Assembly: GCA_013397075.1 (NCBI GenBank)
Contig: VWZS01002406.1
Span: 682,001 to 746,000 of the forward strand
DNA length: 64,000 bases
Direction: 5' to 3'
Source of the DNA: Rhabdornis inornatus
Taxonomy: Eukaryota > Chordata > Aves > Passeriformes > Rhabdornithidae
Both the position numbers and the translations under genes were made by a program. The notes beneath the pieces were generated by a model. It did not search any database. It was given only the letters and a program-made list of their open reading frames with translations, and was not told where the DNA came from. Positions 58,903 through 64,000 of this stretch are shown piece by piece. Numbering within the stretch: the first letter of the stretch is position 1; each line of letters opens with the position of its first letter.

Positions 58903-60663
58903 TAAAGTTTTATTTATAGTCACATATATGCCTGCATGCACAGACACTGCTTTTGAGTTACATGTGCAGGAGGTTTGCCCATTCCTATTTGATTTATGCT
59001 GGAGATGGGAAGGACACCAGGAGCTCACCTGTATGGCCCAGAAGGATGCGGAAGGGAGAAAGCCCCATGCCATTATGCCAGGAGAAAAGAGTCATCTTTT
59101 TTTTTCAAGAAAATGAAACATGCCTAGTCCCAAATTCACCAAGACTTGCAGAGATTGAAGGTCAGTCACAACATGCTGTAACTATCTAGTTCTACACTGG
59201 TAGCTCAAACACCCTGCAGGAAAACTCAGGGGTTTCCACTGTGTTCCCAGATCCTGCCACATCTCCCAGTAATTCAGTTCTCAAACCACTGCCCAGAGAC
59301 TACAGCAGTCTTTAGGAATTAGAAACCTATCTGAACATGATTTAACAGAATAAGAATTAAATCATGAAGGGAGAAAAAAAAAAGAAGTATGAAGTTCACC
59401 CTAGTTTGGTGATTTGTCTCAAAAAAGACAAAAATGCTCATGTTTACGGGAGGGATAGTCCTGCAGAAGTACCTGAGCTCAGAGACCTTTCAAGAAAGAT
59501 AAGAAGAAACTGAGGCTAAGATAAAAACTGGTATGATCCAGACTAAACCTATTTGGCTGGTGGGGAGTTTCACAAATGATAGAAAACAACTATTCTGCAA
59601 AATGAAAAACAAATTTACACCATCAAATCTCAAGGCATCACTGCCTAGAGGCCTCAGAGCTCCAGCTCCTACTGCCCCCATCAAGACAGATGACTGCAGC
59701 TTAAAGATGCACCAGCAAATGCAGAGCTGCCCAAAAACCAGATGATACAGATGACAGAGAACTGTAAGACAACAAATTATAGAACCACTAATTATTAAAT
59801 CTATCAGTCAATGAATTATTAATTGCAGCAGTTAATGACTTGCCCCCAAAATACTGTTATGAGAGAAAAAAATGCAATGTTACAGGTCCCTCATCTGACA
59901 ACCCCAGCCCTGAATGCACTGACCCTAGCTACTGAGAAGGGCCCCACAGCCAGACAATGTATCAAGGAGGAAGAGGAGGCCTTCCCCATGACCCATCCCA
60001 CAACTCCACCCATACCCCAACTTCTTTCTTCTCCTACCCTCAGAATACTGAAGGGGGTGCAGCCAATGCCTTTTTAGCTAAATTACCTAACTTCTCTCAG
60101 CTTGAGAGAGGCAGCAGTATATAAACGTCAAGTGCTGCCTACTTATTCGTCCCTTCCAATAAAGAGCAGATTTTGTAAGCAGATTAGCAGTTACAGTACA
60201 GGAACACAACAAGAGACATCCAGCTTCACACAAAAGCTGGATTTGGATCCATTACAGTAAAATAGGTGGAAGCTAAGTTTAAAAACACATGTTCACCATG
60301 ACTTTAAATTCACAGCATTTTGTGGGCAGGCTGTAACAGACCAACCCCACTGTGACAGCACAACAGGGTGATTTAAGGATGAGGGGGGAGTCAACCAGAG
60401 TTTCACCCTGATTAGTCACTTTTGTTCTTTCCTGGATTTGAATTACACTCTTTCAAGTTCCTTCACTTTTATGTTGGATTGTTGATATAGTAATCTAAGG
60501 AGATAATAAATACAGCCCACTGGAGAAAAAAAACATATGCTAACAAAAATTCTTGATATAAATCAGACTGACTCGAGCAGGCTCAATGAGTTCTTCAAAG
60601 GACTTATTGATATTCATATAGTAAAACATGTCTGTACCAATAATGATAATTAACTGCTATGTG

Positions 60664-60750
60664 ACTTTCATCCAAGGATCTCAAGCTGGAGCTCACAACA
60701 CCACTATGAATTAAGTATGGTCTCTGCATTTCACAGAGGTTCTACAGCCA
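60664..60750. repeat. Possible ancient LINE/SINE relic
   Basis: ACTTTCATCCAAGGATCTCA, followed by CTCACAACACCACTATGAA and TCTGCATTTCACAGAGG, resembles an old amniote repeat with the words 'GGATCTCAAAGCGCTTTACA' and 'CATTTTACAGATGGGGAAAC'. The relation is recalled rather than aligned. Confidence 0.4.
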
Positions 60751-62330
60751 GAGAGCAGCTCAATAACAACACAAGGAGCAAAGCACAAATTCTTTGAGGA
60801 ACTGTGGAGGGTGACTTTTAATACTGGTAATGCACTCATTCTTTATTTTTATCTATGCTCTATCGCCCATGCAGATGTTACATTCTTTGTCTTTCCTTTG
60901 CCTACCTACGACATTGAGTAACAGAAAAAAGGCACAAGTTTCCTAAACCAGAGCCCAATCCAGATAAATCTGTAGTGTGCACTAGGGAAAAAAAATTCCA
61001 CCTCTCCAGGAAGCCCCACAGAGCTGTGGATGTCCAGGATAGACACAGCTCCAGTGTGCCAGCAGTGCCAGCACAGTGGTGGAAATGGGCCATCACCTCC
61101 TTATCCTTGGTGCAGGGCTCAGCCTTTGCCAGCACCTAACCCCATCTGTGCTTGCTACTGCCAGTGCACTGGACTGTGCTCAGTGCTATCAAACTACCTC
61201 CTAAGGCAGAAAACAAGGTAAGTGTGACCTGTGCTCTCCAAGAGCAGCTGTAACTCATTCTGGTTCTCTGGTCACTCTGTGGCAGAGCCCTGCCCTCTGT
61301 GAGCCCCAAACATACATGACTGACTCAGGGAAACCATTCCCCCAACAGCAGAGAAAAATCCCTGCTGCAAAGGTGCACCCCCTAAGCCACACTGCTCTTG
61401 GAGGAGAATTGGCATCTGGTCTGCACACCTGGGCCTGCTCATGCCTGGCAAAACCAAGGTATGGTCCTGTTCACTAAACAGGAGAGAGGCAGGGTGGGGG
61501 CATGAGCCAGACCACGTTTTCATCAACAAGATATACAGAACCTTCTCTACTGCCTAATACTTGCCTCCCTGTCCTCTCAGTTCCCCTTAAGTCATATAAG
61601 CAGGAACTTGAAGAGGTACAGAAGCTCCTTGGTCTTTCATTCCCTCACCTGCTTCAAGATGTTTGTCTTCTTATTGCATTTTTAGAATCTTCTGCTTACG
61701 TCTTATATTTGTTGTGAGCATTTGTGACTCAAGTTTTTTAATGCAAGGACTTGTTTCTACTATATCATATTAAATCTGTTTGAAACTCTGTTTCTTTCTT
61801 AAAGAAGCTTCAACTTTAGTTTTCATGTCTGATTGTAACAAAAGTAAATACATGCAAATTCACTAGAATTTGTTTTATATTTAAGATTTTGAAATGCCAT
61901 TTAGACTCACACTGTGCTATTTCATGGTGCATATGTTACATACTTGTACACCAACTACACATCAAAATGTTAAATCTCACTGACACTATTACTGTGCATT
62001 ACTGACATTACTGTTATTAAATACTGTAAGAAGAAATTATTATTTAAAAATGTGTGCAAAAGGAACTTTGGGGAGCAATGGCTTTGCAATAGATCTTGTG
62101 AATACTTAGTTCAGTGAATCAGTATTTCCCAATGCAAAAAAAATAAATTAAACAAACAAACAAAAAAGTAATGAAGCTACTCGAATCTATTGCTGCCTTT
62201 GGAGTAAATAGGTCTCAGTCTGTCCTATTCTGCACTTCCCTGATGTCTTGGGAAGCTCAAGTAATTCCCATATGCAGTGCACTGTGCAGAGTCCAGAATG
62301 GATGGATACCAGCCAGTTCCTCTGCTACCT

Positions 62331-63404
62331 TGTAGTGGGTTAACCCTGAATTCCAGGCACCTACCAAAGTTACTCTGTCACTCCCCTCCACTAGTGGACA
62401 GGGGATATTTATATTAGAAAATATAACAGGTTCCTAAGTTGAGATAAGGACCAGGAGCAATCACTCACCAAATACCAACACAGACAAAACAGGTTCCAAC
62501 TTCGGGAAATTTACTGAATTTATTACTTACAAAATCAGAGCAGGATACTGAGAAGTAAGATGAATCTTAAAAACACCTTCCCACCCCTTCCTTCCTAGGC
62601 TCTACCTACTCCCCTCCAGTGGCACAGGGAGACAGGGAATGAGGGTTACACGGCTCATCACAGGTTGTTTCTGCACTGCTGCTCAGGGAGAGGAGTCCTT
62701 CCCTTGCTCCAGTGTGGGGTTCCTCTCATGCAGTTCTTCATGAACTTCTCCAATGTGAGTCCATTCCACGGGATGCAGATCATCATGAACTGCTCCAGTG
62801 TGGCTCCCTTTCCACAGGGTGCAGTCCTTCAGGAACAGGCTGCTCCTGCATGGATTCCCCATGGGGTCACAAGTCTTGCCACCAAACCTGCTCCTGCCTG
62901 GGCTCCTCTCTCCACAGGTCCCTGCCAGGAACCTCCTTCAGCACAGATTTCCCACACCATCACAGACTCTTTTGGGCATCCATCTGCTCCAGCATGGACT
63001 CCTCCATGGGCTGCAGGTGGATCTCTGCATCCCTGTGATCCTCCATGGGCTGCAGGGGCACAGCTGCCACACCATGGGCTGTACCACAGGATGCAGGAGA
63101 ATCTCTGCTCCTTCCTCACTGACCTTGGAGTCTGCAGGGCTGAGTCTCTCACACATTCTCACCCCAATCTTATCTGGGCACAATTACACCTCCAAAGTAA
63201 CTTTCTTCTTTTCCTTTTTAAATGTGTTATCACAGAGGTGTTACTATGATTCCTGACTGGCCCAGCTTTGACCAGAGGTGGGTCCATCTTGGAGCTGGCT
63301 GGCATTGGCACTGTAGGACATGGAGGAAGTTCCTGACAGTTTCTCACAGAAGCCACCTCTGTAGCTTCCCTGCTACCAGAAACTGGCCATGCAAACCCAA
63401 CACA
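62331..63404 (-). mobile_element. Solo LTR of an endogenous retrovirus, - orientation
   Basis: Read on the - strand it begins TGTGTTGGGTTTGCATGGCC and ends GGGTTAACCCACTACA, giving the canonical TG...CA ends and a length of 1074 bases. Flanks are TACCT (62326-62330) and CACCT (63405-63409), a 5-bp target duplication with one mismatch. An AATAAA lies on the - strand at 62524-62519. GGAGCA and TGCAGCCCATGG word families recur inside. There are no internal gag, pol or env sequences, so recombination to a solo LTR is the simplest reading. A 194-codon frame on the opposite strand is a by-product of the LTR sequence. Confidence 0.82.
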
Positions 63405-64000
63405 CACCTATAGAATTCACCTGCTCATTTTTATCTTCTGGTTGTATTCATAGTCCAATCCTGAAATAGACAATGATAGAAAAATTTCACAGCTGGGAAT
63501 CTATCTCAGTCCGTTTTTCCTAGCTTCCAGACCAAAGCAAGCCTTTCCCATCAGAGGGCCAAATCCTGCCAATGAGTAACCCAATCATTAAGGCTGGGCC
63601 CTGCTGAAGTTCCCTGTGGGGATCACACTGCTCTGGACTCCTGACACTGGAAGAACATGATGTGTGCACACCAAGGGCTGACAGGATCAGGCCCATACCT
63701 CCTGGGTTTGGCTGAAAGATGTGCAAGCAGAATTTTAGGGTGATTTCAAAAGCAGATGAGAAAACCTTTTCCATCCACACGGCATTGTCACATTTCTCCA
63801 GGGAATGTTGTGTCTCCTGTGTTACGTACAGAGGTATCTTTGTATAATGTTCCCAACATTTTAAAAGCACCAACAGAAAAAAATTCATCCGAGAGACTTT
63901 TTTTTCTCCTGTTCCTTAATATCATCACCAGAAACTGATGAAAAGCTTTCTACACTGCAGCAAGATTTTCTGCTTATTAGCATTACTAGCCATGATCATT

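Larger units (their letters stand above)
51366..64000 (-). other. SNTB1 intron upstream of the PH1 exon (continues past window)
   Basis: At least 12.6 kb of intron. It contains a solo LTR at 62.3-63.4 kb, a CA-rich microsatellite (58.88 kb), a possible ancient repeat (60.7 kb) and an unexplained protein-like stretch (56.5-57.6 kb). I searched it for the preceding SNTB1 exon and did not find it. Confidence 0.75.

Noticed and set aside
62665..63256. Frames of up to 194 codons on the + strand
   Set aside because: They lie inside the solo LTR and run against its orientation. LTR sequence explains them.
51366..64000. Search for the upstream SNTB1 exon (PDZ end and start of PH1b)
   Set aside because: No - strand segment resembles the expected MREATPYV or IPLKMCYV-type motifs. 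The exon is presumably beyond the window.
1..64000. CRISPR arrays, operons, tRNA or rRNA genes, phage or plasmid modules
   Set aside because: None seen. Gene structure and repeats are those of a vertebrate nuclear genome.

Overview
This window is vertebrate nuclear DNA, most likely from a bird and probably a songbird. Short exons with GT-AG borders sit in long AT-rich introns. The interspersed repeats are CR1-type LINE fragments and avian-type endogenous-retrovirus LTRs. There are no bacterial operons, ribosome binding sites or CRISPR arrays. Two neighbouring protein-coding genes are present, both only partly inside the window, and they converge tail to tail. The same MTBP/SNTB1 neighbourhood is known from other vertebrates, for example human 8q24.

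Left end (1 to about 6.3 kb, + strand): the last five coding exons of MTBP, the Treslin/TICRR partner needed for replication-origin firing and first described as an MDM2-binding protein. They join in frame across four introns into 178 residues plus a stop, followed by a short 3'UTR with an AATAAA signal.

From about 6.3 to 11.6 kb lies intergenic DNA with no gene that I can support. From about 11.6 kb to the right edge runs SNTB1 (beta-1-syntrophin) on the - strand. Its last five coding exons are at 51.2-51.4, 24.4-24.6, 17.3-17.5, 15.6-15.7 and 12.96-13.05 kb. They join in frame into 275 residues: the end of the first PH domain, the second PH domain and the C-terminal syntrophin-unique domain. 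The first half of the protein (PH1 start and PDZ) is not here, and the window ends inside the upstream intron.

The SNTB1 introns hold nearly all the remaining structure. There is a 15-bp purine-rich minisatellite with the classical minisatellite core (20.0-20.3 kb) and a 14-bp minisatellite with a higher-order period (28.5-28.8 kb). There are also two diverged copies of one LTR family in opposite orientation (48.4-49.1 kb, and a probable solo LTR with a near-perfect 5-bp target duplication at 62.3-63.4 kb), another LTR-like block with a TATA box (13.8-14.8 kb), CR1 relics and simple repeats. A decayed, protein-like stretch at 56.5-57.6 kb could be an unrecognised retrocopy.

The two genes are not known to work together: one acts in nuclear DNA replication, the other at the membrane-associated dystrophin complex. 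I see no novel multi-gene system here. The best items for follow-up are the two minisatellites, the solo LTR and the unexplained stretch at 56.5-57.6 kb.
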